Of a stretch of DNA of 11,131 bases, positions 1 to 7,331 are shown piece after piece (position 1 is the first letter of the stretch; every line of letters starts with the position of its first letter). This stretch comes from CBDHHC01 sp050633205 (GTDB lineage Bacteria > Pseudomonadota > Alphaproteobacteria > Rhizobiales > CBDHHC01), in assembly GCA_050633205.1 (NCBI GenBank), contig JBOEGA010000096.1, positions 1 through 11,131 on the forward strand, in the 5' to 3' direction. Both the position numbers and the translations under genes were made by a program. The notes beneath the pieces were generated by a model. It saw only the letters and a list, made by a program, of their open reading frames with translations. It had not been told where the DNA came from and ran no database searches.

Positions 1-17
1 GATTTGATTAGATATCA

Positions 18-29
18 CTCTGATCAGAG
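18..29. promoter_or_regulatory. 12-bp perfect palindrome upstream of hisS
   Basis: CTCTGATCAGAG reads the same on both strands. It lies about 70 bases before the preferred hisS start, where a promoter or operator could be. The window begins only 17 bases earlier, so promoter elements cannot be judged. A regulatory role is inference from position and symmetry alone. Confidence 0.25.
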
Positions 30-101
30 GAATGTTCTCGCCTTATGGTTGGTGTAGAACAGCATTTTGCAATCAAAAATCAACATAAACAGCTCGATCT
101 C

Positions 102-1607
102 ATGGCAAAAAAGAAAAAAGTTATTCGTCCTAAAGCGCGGCTCCCAAAGGGGTTGATAGATATCAACGCATCTCAGGTCAGAGCTATGCAGCATATGCTG
201 CTTAAAATTCAGGAAGTTTACGAGAATTATGGCTTCGACCCCCTGGAAACTCCGGCTTTCGAATTTTCGGATGCATTAGGTAAATTCCTTCCTGATCAGG
301 ATCGCCCAAATGAAGGTGTATTTTCATTTGAGGATGAAGATGGGCAATGGCTTTCAATGCGTTATGACCTGACAGCCCCGCTGGCCCGTTTTGTCGCTGA
401 ACATTATGACGGCCTTCCTAAGCCGTTCCGCCGTTACCAGGCAGGCCCGGTATGGCGAAATGAAAAGCCGGGACCTGGCCGTTTCAGACAGTTTGTCCAG
501 TTTGACGCTGACACTGTTGGTACGGCGACAGTCGCAGCTGATGCTGAGTTGTGTATGCTCGCTGCTGATTGTCTTGAGGGACTTGGTATTCCCAGAGGCT
601 CCTACTTTGTGCGGGTGAACAACCGTAAAGTGCTTGATGGAGTGTTGGAGAAAATTGGTTTTGGCTTGGAAGATGAAAGCAATGTAGAGCAAAAACTCAA
701 TGTATTGCGGGCCATCGACAAGCTGGACAAGTTCGGGTTGGAAGGCGTAAGGCTGCTGCTTGGCGAAGGCCGTAAAGACGAGTCCGGTGCTTTCACCAGG
801 GGTGCTGGGCTGGAAACCGGTCAGATTGACACTGTAATGGCATTCGTAAACGCTGAAAGTGGTGATCAGGAAGCAACCCTGAATACACTGGAAAAGCTCG
901 TTGAAGGCAGTGAAATCGGTCTCGAAGGTGTCGCAGAACTGAGAGAGATCTACGGTATAGTCAGTTCAGTAGGCTATGAGGTCGATCGAATATTGATCGA
1001 TCCATCTGTTGTTCGTGGCCTTGGTTATTATACAGGACCGGTCTTCGAAGCCGAATTGACTTTTGAAGCTGAAGATGAAAATGGGCAGGTTATGCGCTTT
1101 GGATCTGTTGGTGGAGGTGGCCGTTATGATGGCCTGGTTGCCAGATTTAAAGGCATAGAAGTCCCCGCAACAGGATTTTCTATCGGGGTATCAAGACTTT
1201 ATTCGGCCCTGGAAGCTTTGGGTAAGCTGCAGCAGGATACAGACACCGGGCCGGTTATTGTACTTGTCATGGACCGTGACTATCTAACCGATTATCAGCG
1301 CATGACATACAGGCTAAGAGAAGCTGGCATCAGAGCCGAGATGTACCTGGGAACCTCGGGAATGCGGGCCCAGATGAAATATGCCGATAAACGTAACGCC
1401 CCTTGCGTATTAATTCAGGGGGAAGACGAACGTGCGAACGGCGAAGTTACAATCAAGGACTTGCTCGAAGGGGCGAGATTGTCAGAAGAAATCACAGACA
1501 ATAAGGAATGGCGCGAAGGACGGCCTGCGCAGTTCTCTGTCTCTGTTGATGAAATTGTAACTGCTGTTCAGGATACTTTAAAACGTCAGAAGGAAGATCT
1601 GGAATAA
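102..1607 (+). CDS. hisS: histidyl-tRNA synthetase, alphaproteobacterial type
   Basis: This cytoplasmic class II aminoacyl-tRNA synthetase charges tRNA-His with histidine using ATP. From the ATG at 102 it has 501 residues. Motif 2 is at about 115-131 (GPVWRNEKPGPGRFRQF), the histidine-binding block at 304-311 (VRGLGYYT), and the glycine-rich motif GGGGRYDGL at 337-345. A C-terminal anticodon-binding domain follows. An in-frame ATG at 45 would add 19 residues, but the protein starting MAKKKK at 102 resembles relatives better. Neither start has a good ribosome binding site, so the start is uncertain. Motif 2 reads RNEKPGPGRFRQF where E. coli has RHERPQKGRYRQF; this is the divergent alphaproteobacterial form. 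hisZ, a catalytic-core paralogue, begins 62 bases downstream on the same strand, so the three his genes are probably one operon. Confidence 0.96.
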   Translation: MAKKKKVIRPKARLPKGLIDINASQVRAMQHMLLKIQEVYENYGFDPLETPAFEFSDALGKFLPDQDRPNEGVFSFEDEDGQWLSMRYDLTAPLARFVAEHYDGLPKPFRRYQAGPVWRNEKPGPGRFRQFVQFDADTVGTATVAADAELCMLAADCLEGLGIPRGSYFVRVNNRKVLDGVLEKIGFGLEDESNVEQKLNVLRAIDKLDKFGLEGVRLLLGEGRKDESGAFTRGAGLETGQIDTVMAFVNAESGDQEATLNTLEKLVEGSEIGLEGVAELREIYGIVSSVGYEVDRILIDPSVVRGLGYYTGPVFEAELTFEAEDENGQVMRFGSVGGGGRYDGLVARFKGIEVPATGFSIGVSRLYSALEALGKLQQDTDTGPVIVLVMDRDYLTDYQRMTYRLREAGIRAEMYLGTSGMRAQMKYADKRNAPCVLIQGEDERANGEVTIKDLLEGARLSEEITDNKEWREGRPAQFSVSVDEIVTAVQDTLKRQKEDLE

Positions 1608-1669
1608 GGCTCAGAAGAAACCTTGTTGTAGAGAATTTGCCAGAATATGATCAGATTAGGAAAAATAAC

Positions 1670-2851
1670 ATGACGGCAGAAACAGCGCAGAAGTTTAAAG
1701 CGCTGGAAGATCAGGCGAATAAACTGAGAGATATATTCACCGGTGCAGGCTATGAGCCTGTCGCTCCAGCAATATTGCAACCCGCAGATATCTTCCTGGA
1801 TCAGGTTGGTGAAGCTTTGCGGGCGAGAACCTATGTCTTTTCAGGACTGGATGGAGAAGAACTATGCCTTCGTCCGGACCTGACGGTACCAACCTGTCGT
1901 CTTTATCTTGAACGTCACCCTTCAGCAGACACTGTTGCCAAGTATAGCTACAACGGCCCGGCTTTCAGATTTCAGCCACAGTCAGCAGATGAAGCGCAGC
2001 CAAGAGAGTTCCGCCAGGCAGGAATTGAGAATATTGGAAGTTCCAATAAAGGCAAGGCAGAAACCGAAGTTCTCTCATTGATTTCCCAGTCTGTAAAAGA
2101 GTGTGGACTATCAAATTATATAATCAAGTTTGGTGATCTCGCGCTGTTTAAGGCATTGATAAATGCACTGGATATTCCAGAGCGCTGGTCGCGCCGTTTA
2201 ATGCAGCACTTCTGGAATCCTGAAACATTTCTTGAGCAGCTTAATATGCTGACTGCCCGGGGAACTGGCAGGGAAGCGTGTATCAATACAATTCTTGCTA
2301 AACTTACCGCAGCGGAGCCCGAAAAAGCTCCGGAACTCGTTAGGGAATACCTGGATAGCAAGGATATTCCATTTTTTGGTAACAGAAAAATAAGCGAAAT
2401 AACCGAGAGGTTACAGGGGCAGTTGGCCGACCTGAAAGCCAACCCGTTATCAGAAGAAAAAGTAACATTTATTGAAAATTACCTGTCCATTTGCGCACGT
2501 CCCAAGGCGGCTGGAGCACGCATAGCAGATTTGGCTCATGCTGCCGGTATCAACCTTGATACTCAGCTGCAAAATTATACCAAGCGGCTGGATCTGTTCG
2601 CAGAAGCAGGTATTGACCTTTCAAATGCTGTATTCGCTGCTGAATTTGGTCGGGAGCTTGAATACTATTCAGGATTTGTATTCCAGTTAGAAGTTCCTGA
2701 CTTAAAAGGGAAGGCAGGCCAGATAGCTGGTGGTGGACGCTATGATAGTTTGATCGGAGATATAGATAGCGGACGTCATGCTCCTGCTGTCGGTTCAGCC
2801 ATTCACACCGAAAGACTTCTTGAAGCAGTGGAAGGAATGGGAAATGAGTAA
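1670..2851 (+). CDS. hisZ: ATP phosphoribosyltransferase regulatory subunit HisZ
   Basis: HisZ is a HisRS-like protein that does not charge tRNA. It assembles with short-form HisG and is required for activity and histidine feedback control of ATP phosphoribosyltransferase, the first step of histidine biosynthesis. The 393-residue product keeps class II synthetase landmarks: LRPDLTVPT at about 67-75, a degenerate motif 2 around YNGPAFRFQPQ, the block ELEYYSGFVF, and GGGRYDSL at 354-361. It lacks the C-terminal anticodon-binding domain of HisS, as expected. The ATG at 1670 is preferred over an in-frame TTG at 1637 because AGGA (1658-1661) sits 8 bases upstream and MTAETAQKF is a sensible N-terminus. 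Its stop codon lies inside the hisG start region, an 8-base overlap that suggests translational coupling. Confidence 0.95.
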   Translation: MTAETAQKFKALEDQANKLRDIFTGAGYEPVAPAILQPADIFLDQVGEALRARTYVFSGLDGEELCLRPDLTVPTCRLYLERHPSADTVAKYSYNGPAFRFQPQSADEAQPREFRQAGIENIGSSNKGKAETEVLSLISQSVKECGLSNYIIKFGDLALFKALINALDIPERWSRRLMQHFWNPETFLEQLNMLTARGTGREACINTILAKLTAAEPEKAPELVREYLDSKDIPFFGNRKISEITERLQGQLADLKANPLSEEKVTFIENYLSICARPKAAGARIADLAHAAGINLDTQLQNYTKRLDLFAEAGIDLSNAVFAAEFGRELEYYSGFVFQLEVPDLKGKAGQIAGGGRYDSLIGDIDSGRHAPAVGSAIHTERLLEAVEGMGNE

Positions 2852-3584
2852 TAAACCGCTGATTATTGCTGTTCCCTCTAAGGGGCGCCTCAAGGAAGAT
2901 ACAATTGATGTCTTTAAGCAGGCAGGACTGACGATCGTTTATGAAGGTGATGAACGTGGTTATCAGGGTAAGATTCAGGAAAATGAAAACATTAAGATCA
3001 TGTTTTCATCTGCTTCAGAGATTGCCTACCAGCTTCAGTCCGGAATGGTGCATCTGGGTGTGACCGGGGAAGATTTAATTCGGGAAACTATCTACGATAT
3101 TGATAAACATGTTGAAATGATCAGCCCTCTTGGTTTTGGTCATGCAGATGTAATTGTAGCAGTGCCAAGATGCTGGCTTGATGTTGAAACGCTGTTTGAC
3201 CTCAATGAAGTTGCTGCGCAATTTCACCGAGTGCACGCTCGCAGGTTGAGAGTTGCTACAAAATACATGATGATAACCCGTCGCCACTTCGCTGCAAACG
3301 GGATTACAGGATACCGTATTGTTGAAAGTCTCGGAGCGACAGAAGGCGCTCCCGCATCAGAAGCTGCTGAATGTATCGTTGATATTACTTCAACCGGGCA
3401 GACACTAAAGGCAAATCACCTGAAAATACTAAAAGACGGTATTATTCTTAAAAGTCAGGCAAACCTTGTCTCTTCAAAAACCGCTGAATGGTCTGGCGGT
3501 GCCAGTGAGTATTGTAAGGATATCATAGCTCGTATCCGCTCTCTGAATCTTGGAGATGCAGAGGCTACAGAAACAGTGGAATAA
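2844..3584 (+). CDS. hisG: ATP phosphoribosyltransferase catalytic subunit, short form
   Basis: HisG condenses ATP with PRPP to make phosphoribosyl-ATP, committing carbon to histidine biosynthesis in the cytoplasm. The product has 246 residues. It starts with the typical PLIIAVPSKGRLKEDT, has LGVTGEDLI near residue 72, and carries the PRPP-binding loop ECIVDITSTGQT at 176-187. It ends soon after that loop without the roughly 80-residue regulatory domain of long-form HisG, which fits the need for the HisZ encoded just upstream. The start at 2844 is chosen because GAAGGA (2831-2836) lies 7 bases before it and the family alignment begins there; the reading frame stays open upstream to 2778 only because of the hisZ overlap. 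No other his biosynthesis genes are visible in the window. Confidence 0.97.
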   Translation: MSNKPLIIAVPSKGRLKEDTIDVFKQAGLTIVYEGDERGYQGKIQENENIKIMFSSASEIAYQLQSGMVHLGVTGEDLIRETIYDIDKHVEMISPLGFGHADVIVAVPRCWLDVETLFDLNEVAAQFHRVHARRLRVATKYMMITRRHFAANGITGYRIVESLGATEGAPASEAAECIVDITSTGQTLKANHLKILKDGIILKSQANLVSSKTAEWSGGASEYCKDIIARIRSLNLGDAEATETVE

Positions 3585-3616
3585 ACAAATCTGTTTATCA
3601 CTGACAAGTTCTTTTT

Positions 3617-3655
3617 AGCCGGGGTATTTTTATTTGAAAATAAAATACTCCGGCT
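3617..3655 (+). terminator. strong hairpin after hisG, probable transcript end
   Basis: AGCCGGGGTATTTT (3617-3630) pairs with AAAATACTCCGGCT (3642-3655) over 14 bp with one G-U pair and an AT-rich loop. It begins 32 bases after the hisG stop. No clear run of T follows on either strand, so it is not a textbook intrinsic terminator; it could instead protect the mRNA 3' end. A smaller 7-bp stem (ATAAACA/TGTTTAT, 3581-3598) overlaps the hisG stop codon. Confidence 0.5.
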
Positions 3656-3672
3656 CTCATACTTGCTGTTTA

Positions 3673-3720
3673 TCTCACTGTCCTGTCTCACTGTCCTGTC
3701 TCACTGTCCTGTCTCAGTGT
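3673..3720. repeat. 13-bp tandem repeat, three copies plus a partial fourth
   Basis: The unit TCTCACTGTCCTG occurs head to tail at 3673-3685, 3686-3698 and 3699-3711 with no mismatch. A partial fourth copy starts at 3712 and diverges after TCTCA. The array lies between the hisG hairpin and the next gene. The nine bases CTGTTTATC occur just before it (3666-3674) and again at 3591-3599. Perfect copies suggest recent slippage expansion; the function, if any, is unknown. Confidence 0.85.
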
Positions 3721-3793
3721 TACTCAGGAAAGCAGGTGATTTCCGTTAAATTTTTACGTATCAGAATCTGAAGCGAATTAAATATGCCTCAGG

Positions 3794-3799
3794 TATAAT
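3794..3799 (+). promoter_or_regulatory. candidate -10 element TATAAT
   Basis: A perfect TATAAT lies 52 bases before the GTG start at 3852, in the spacer after the hisG hairpin. No convincing -35 box is seen at the expected distance, so this is a weak promoter call resting on one hexamer in AT-rich DNA. Confidence 0.3.
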
Positions 3800-3851
3800 A
3801 ACCTTTGCTTGGTTAAGTCCGGATTTATTTATAATAAATGTGAGGGTTTTC

Positions 3852-4499
3852 GTGTCGAATACAATTACAGGTGGAAGCAGTAAAACAGGTTTCGAAACAT
3901 CAAATACTTCTGCCGTTGACAGTGGGCAGCAATATCAGAATGTTCTGAAAGCTGCCAGACAGGAACAGCAGGAAGAAGTCTCTGTTCCTGTAGAAAAAAA
4001 AGATAAAAAAGTCCGTTCCGCAGATGCCAGAAGGAGTGCCAGAAAGAGTACCGGAGAGCCCTTAAAGAATCGGGAAGGTTCGACATTTGACTTTTTGAAA
4101 CGCTATTTTGGTAACACGGGTAAAACCCTGCATTTATCTGATATAAATCTGGACACGGAATTTGAAAATGCACCTTCTGTAAAAATGGCCACAGAAAAGT
4201 TCATGAGTGCAACAAGGGCATCAAAAGACCCGATAGTAAAAAACACTGAAATTGCCCATACGAATGTCACCAATGACGGGAGCCAGGAAGCCTACTCGCC
4301 ATGGCCTTCGCTATTTTCAGTAGGTGATAATAAATTAAAAATGGAAGGGCAATGCAATGAAACATCCTGCGAGTTTAAATTCTCTCTTGAGGATGACTTC
4401 GTTGACGCTTTGGATATACACGATCAATTCAGGGGAAATCAGGATATATCCACTCCTTACAAAATCAGGCATAGCTGGACAGTAAAAACTCCGAGATAG
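3852..4499 (+). CDS. hypothetical protein, unrecognised family
   Basis: I do not recognise this 215-residue protein. The GTG at 3852 is preferred because GAGGG (3842-3846) sits 5 bases upstream; an earlier in-frame GTG at 3840 lies before that site. The first half looks disordered: Ser/Thr/Gly-rich at the start, then Gln/Glu-rich (RQEQQEE), then very basic (KKDKKVRSADARRSARKS). The C-terminal part looks folded, with C168 and C173 in CNETSC, an acidic-aromatic stretch FSLEDDFVDALDI, and PYKIRHSW near the end. There is no signal peptide or membrane segment. It converges on the secreted-protein gene with only 27 bases between the stops, and a candidate -10 and the hisG hairpin suggest it is transcribed separately from the his genes. 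Length, a fitting ribosome binding site and plausible composition support it as real. Confidence 0.72.
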   Translation: MSNTITGGSSKTGFETSNTSAVDSGQQYQNVLKAARQEQQEEVSVPVEKKDKKVRSADARRSARKSTGEPLKNREGSTFDFLKRYFGNTGKTLHLSDINLDTEFENAPSVKMATEKFMSATRASKDPIVKNTEIAHTNVTNDGSQEAYSPWPSLFSVGDNKLKMEGQCNETSCEFKFSLEDDFVDALDIHDQFRGNQDISTPYKIRHSWTVKTPR

Positions 4500-4526
4500 T
4501 CTTGTCAGATTGTTCTGCTTCTCTTA

Positions 4527-4982
4527 TCAGTAACAGCTATATATCCACTTACGGCGCCATTCACACTGCCTTTTGCCACTATTCTCAAACCAGCAGAATC
4601 TGACCGGCCCCTTAATAAACTGGCAGTTATCAGTGATATAGCCGAAGTTATAATTATAATATAGATAGGCACTCTTCTCAAAAGAAAGGTGTCGCCCCTT
4701 GTTACGCTGAAAGCGTCGGATTTCACGCTCATGCTTGCGTTTAAAGTCTCTCCAGCCTCCACCATCCCGCCTGAATTTGCGTAGACGTTTTTCAGGGCCA
4801 AATGCTCCCTGGCTGCGTTGTTCTTCCAGCTCTTCCCAGTTGTGCACCGGAATTATACCTCTCTTAATATCATTATGATATTGACTGACTGAGTTGGAAA
4901 GAGGCGATGCTGATGCAAAATAAGTAAAAAAAAGTCCTGTCAGAAAAATCAGGAAAAAAACAGAATTTTTAAAATGGCTCAT
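4527..4982 (-). CDS. small secreted basic protein with CX9CX9CX9C tail
   Basis: This 151-residue protein has no family I can name. It has a clear signal peptide: K5, a hydrophobic core at about 8-22, and A-S-A at 23-25, predicting cleavage after residue 25. The mature part is rich in Arg and Lys (EKRLRKFRRDGGGWRDFKRK), then aromatic (YLYYNYNFGY). It ends with Cys at 120, 130, 140 and 150, each exactly ten apart, so periplasmic disulfides are plausible. An ATG four codons upstream (4994) exists, but GGAGAGG lies between it and the ATG at 4982, which makes 4982 the better start. It converges with the gene ending at 4499 and diverges from the phosphatase gene at 5151. Another identity cannot be excluded; that it is an exported small protein is fairly firm. 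Confidence 0.72.
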   Translation of the reverse strand: MSHFKNSVFFLIFLTGLFFTYFASASPLSNSVSQYHNDIKRGIIPVHNWEELEEQRSQGAFGPEKRLRKFRRDGGGWRDFKRKHEREIRRFQRNKGRHLSFEKSAYLYYNYNFGYITDNCQFIKGPVRFCWFENSGKRQCEWRRKWIYSCY

Positions 4983-5068
4983 AGACCTCTCCATTATGTC
5001 TCATTATCAAGTGGTCAAAAATTCATTAGAATACAAAACTATGACAGAATGCGGGATATTTTAGATAG

Positions 5069-5095
5069 TTGGGAATATCTTTTAATATTTATGAT
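5069..5095 (+). promoter_or_regulatory. candidate promoter for the glucosylglycerate genes
   Basis: TATGAT (5090-5095) matches the -10 consensus at five of six positions, with TTGGGA (5069-5074) 15 bases upstream, a short spacer. A second possibility is ATGACA (5041-5046) with GATAGT (5064-5069), spacer 17. Both lie in the 168-base divergent spacer between the secreted-protein gene and the phosphatase gene. AT-rich DNA gives such matches easily, so confidence is low. Confidence 0.25.
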
Positions 5096-5150
5096 TAATT
5101 TAGCCGTATTTTGTGGAAAAGTCGTGGGTTGGGAGTTTGGAAAGTGAGTA

Positions 5151-5981
5151 ATGACAAACATCTCAGACGACGAGCAGCCCTTGCAGGCTGTAGTAGTTAC
5201 TGATCTTGATGGTACTTTACTGGATCATCGCACCTATAGTTATGCCCCGGCTCAGCCAGCCCTTGACTGGATTGCTGAGCGCAATATTCCTCTGATCCTT
5301 GCCAGCAGTAAAACTGCATCCGAAATATCCAGCCTTCAGCAGGAGCTTGATATCACACATCCGGCAATCGTTGAAAACGGTGGTGGTGTGTGGATACCAC
5401 CGGGATATTTCTCAGCAGATAGCCAGACAATTTCACCTGGTACAAACTATAATACCATCATGAAAACTCTGGCAGATTGCCCGAAAGAATTGCGGCAGAA
5501 ATTCAGTGGTTTCTGTGATTGGTCAACTGCAGAAATAGCCGAAAAAACCGGGCTGACGGAAGCCGCCGCCGCTCGTGCCGGAAACCGGTCCTGGTCAATA
5601 CCGGGGGTATGGCACGGTGACCGGCATGAATATCAGTCCTTTGTACACTATCTGACAGAGCATGGATTACTGGTCACTCAGGGAGGGCGGTTTATTCATA
5701 TTATGGGCAATACCAGCAAGGGAAAAATGCTTTCATGGCTTATGGAACTTTTTCAGAAAAAATACATTGGATCAAAAGTTATTTCTATTGCTCTTGGTGA
5801 TGCACCAAATGACAGGACAATGCTTGAGGTAGCAGATCACGCCATTGTAATTCCAAACTTGTCAGGCAAAATATTAGACCTTGATCCACGACAGATGAAG
5901 GGCACCTTGCTCAGGGCTGAACACCCGGGTCCTGCAGGGTGGAACAGTGCCGTTTTACCTCTGTTAAAAAAACTTGAATGA
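5151..5981 (+). CDS. gpgP: HAD-IIB sugar-3-phosphoglycerate phosphatase (MpgP/GpgP family)
   Basis: This is a cytoplasmic haloacid-dehalogenase phosphatase that removes the phosphate from glycosyl-3-phosphoglycerate. HAD motif I is TDLDGTLLD at 17-25, with D18 as nucleophile and D20 as general acid/base. Motif II is LASSKT at 50-55, the motif III lysine lies in TSKGKM near 190, and motif IV is GDAPND at 216-221. The block AIVENGGGVWIP is typical of the mannosyl-3-phosphoglycerate phosphatase (YedP-like) branch, and 276 residues fits that branch. Sequence alone would suggest a mannosyl substrate, but the gene 67 bases downstream is a glucosyl-3-phosphoglycerate synthase and no mannosyl synthase is present. 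I therefore infer the substrate is glucosyl-3-phosphoglycerate, giving glucosylglycerate. The ribosome binding site is weak. It probably shares a transcript with the synthase. Confidence 0.92.
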   Translation: MTNISDDEQPLQAVVVTDLDGTLLDHRTYSYAPAQPALDWIAERNIPLILASSKTASEISSLQQELDITHPAIVENGGGVWIPPGYFSADSQTISPGTNYNTIMKTLADCPKELRQKFSGFCDWSTAEIAEKTGLTEAAAARAGNRSWSIPGVWHGDRHEYQSFVHYLTEHGLLVTQGGRFIHIMGNTSKGKMLSWLMELFQKKYIGSKVISIALGDAPNDRTMLEVADHAIVIPNLSGKILDLDPRQMKGTLLRAEHPGPAGWNSAVLPLLKKLE

Positions 5982-6048
5982 CAATCACAATAACTAGGTT
6001 TGACCACCATTTATCTGTTTAACGATGAAAACATAAGGAGATTACCCA

Positions 6049-7275
6049 GTGGGGGATTTTCATCAGTCTGGCGTCATTGCCACGCTACATAATTTAAAAA
6101 ACCAGCCCGTCGAAATACTTGAACAACAACTTGTTGAATTCGGAAAAAACCGTCCCATAGGCCTTATACTGCCATCACTGTTCTCTGAACTTGAAGGTCC
6201 GGCTCTGGGGGGAATTCTGGATCACTTGTCAAAAGTGGAATATCTGTCCGAGATAATAATTGGTCTGGACAGAGCAAACGAAAAACAGTTTCAGTTTGCG
6301 AAAGAGTACTTCTCCCGCCTGCCGCAGCGTCATCGTATTTTATGGAACGATGGCCCGAGGCTTTTAGCTCTCGATAAAAAACTCCGTGAAATAGAGCTGG
6401 CCCCAAAAGAGCGGGGAAAAGGGCGCAATGTCTGGTACTGCCTTGGCTATGCATTGGCTTCAAAAAAAGCAGAGGTTATCGGCCTGCATGATTGCGATAT
6501 CGTAACCTATGACAGGTCCTTGCTAGCCAGGCTTGTATATCCGGTAGCAAACCCCTATTTCAGTTATGTCTTTTCTAAAGGGTATTACTCTCGTGTTTCT
6601 AAAGGAAAAATGACAGGGCGTGTAAACCGCCTGCTTGTAACTCCCCTCCTGCTGGCTCTGAAAAAGACACTGGGGCCGCAGGAATATATCGATTACCTTG
6701 CCGCATTCCGTTATCCGTTGGCAGGTGAATTTGCCATGAGATCCCATGTGGTATCTGATCTGCGAATTCCATCTGACTGGGGGCTGGAAATTGGTATATT
6801 ATCCGAGATCCGAAGGAACTTCTCAAATAAGGTGATCTGCCAGACTGATCTGACAGACGTGTACGATCATAAGCACCAGACCCTCTCTTCGGATAACCCG
6901 AATGGTGGTTTGTCCAAAATGTCAATTGACATTGCAAAGGCAATTTTCCGCAAACTGGCAACGGACGGAATTATTCTCTCCATGGAAACCATCCGGACTG
7001 TAAAAGCCTCTTATAACCGCATCGCTCTCGATCTTATCCAGCACTATAGCGATGATGCGCAGATGAATGGCCTGACAGTCGATCGCCATAAAGAAGAGGA
7101 AGCTGTTGAGCTCTTTGCAGCCAATATCATGTTGGCCGGGCAGATTTTCTTTGAAAACCCCATGGAAGTTCCATTTATCCCCGCATGGAGCCGTGTATAC
7201 AGCGCATTGCCAAGCTTTATGGATGAGTTAAAAGAGGCTGTAGAGGCCGATAACGCTGAAATTGTGGGAGCATAG
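6049..7275 (+). CDS. gpgS: glucosyl-3-phosphoglycerate synthase (GT81)
   Basis: This retaining GT-A glycosyltransferase moves glucose from an NDP-glucose donor to 3-phosphoglycerate, the first step to glucosylglycerate. The 408-residue product has the nucleotide-binding start LILPSLFSELEGPAL at 39-53, the GT81 segment GKGRNVWYCLGYALA around 123-137, and the metal-binding D-x-D motif as HDCDIV at 147-152 (D148, D150). Further conserved-looking blocks are RYPLAGEFA and PSDWGLEIG, which form the acceptor side in this family. The start is GTG at 6049 with a strong AAGGAG (6035-6040) 8 bases before it. It follows the phosphatase gene by 67 bases and would supply that enzyme's substrate. Mannosyl transfer is the main alternative, but the sequence fits GT81 rather than the GT55 mannosyl synthases. 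Confidence 0.9.
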   Translation: MGDFHQSGVIATLHNLKNQPVEILEQQLVEFGKNRPIGLILPSLFSELEGPALGGILDHLSKVEYLSEIIIGLDRANEKQFQFAKEYFSRLPQRHRILWNDGPRLLALDKKLREIELAPKERGKGRNVWYCLGYALASKKAEVIGLHDCDIVTYDRSLLARLVYPVANPYFSYVFSKGYYSRVSKGKMTGRVNRLLVTPLLLALKKTLGPQEYIDYLAAFRYPLAGEFAMRSHVVSDLRIPSDWGLEIGILSEIRRNFSNKVICQTDLTDVYDHKHQTLSSDNPNGGLSKMSIDIAKAIFRKLATDGIILSMETIRTVKASYNRIALDLIQHYSDDAQMNGLTVDRHKEEEAVELFAANIMLAGQIFFENPMEVPFIPAWSRVYSALPSFMDELKEAVEADNAEIVGA

Positions 7276-7283
7276 GAAACACA

Positions 7284-7317
7284 ACAGAACGCTTGATTAT
7301 AATATCAGGCGTTCTGT
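7284..7317. terminator. bidirectional hairpin between convergent genes
   Basis: ACAGAACGCTTGAT (7284-7297) pairs with ATCAGGCGTTCTGT (7304-7317) over 14 bp, with one G-U pair and a 6-base loop. It sits 8 bases after the synthase stop and 14 bases before the end of the facing phosphorylase gene, so it is placed to end both transcripts. No strong T-run follows on the plus strand; the minus-strand exit (TTGTGTTT) is modestly T-rich. Confidence 0.65.
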
Positions 7318-7331
7318 AATATGTAAGAAAC

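Noticed and set aside
32..88. 18-residue open frame that could be a leader peptide before hisS
   Set aside because: It has no histidine codons, its ATG is too close to the GAGG, and no attenuator-like alternative hairpins are seen.
45..101. N-terminal extension of HisS from the ATG at 45
   Set aside because: The 19 extra residues do not resemble a HisRS N-terminus and have no well-spaced ribosome binding site; the ATG at 102 gives a typical start. The choice is not certain.
354..692. 112-codon minus-strand open frame inside hisS
   Set aside because: It lies antisense to conserved HisRS motifs and its translation shows no domain; it is a shadow frame.
2116..2442. 108-codon minus-strand open frame inside hisZ
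   Set aside because: Antisense to a well-supported gene, low-complexity Ser/Leu-rich product, no start signal.
3673..3720. Tandem repeat considered as a CRISPR array
   Set aside because: The units are 13 bp and directly adjacent with no spacers, and there are no cas genes.
4505..4801. 98-codon minus-strand frame overlapping the secreted-protein gene
   Set aside because: The overlapping frame ending at 4527 has a signal peptide and a good ribosome binding site; this one has neither.
6599..6961. 120-codon minus-strand open frame inside the GT81 synthase gene
   Set aside because: Antisense to conserved synthase blocks, with no recognisable product.
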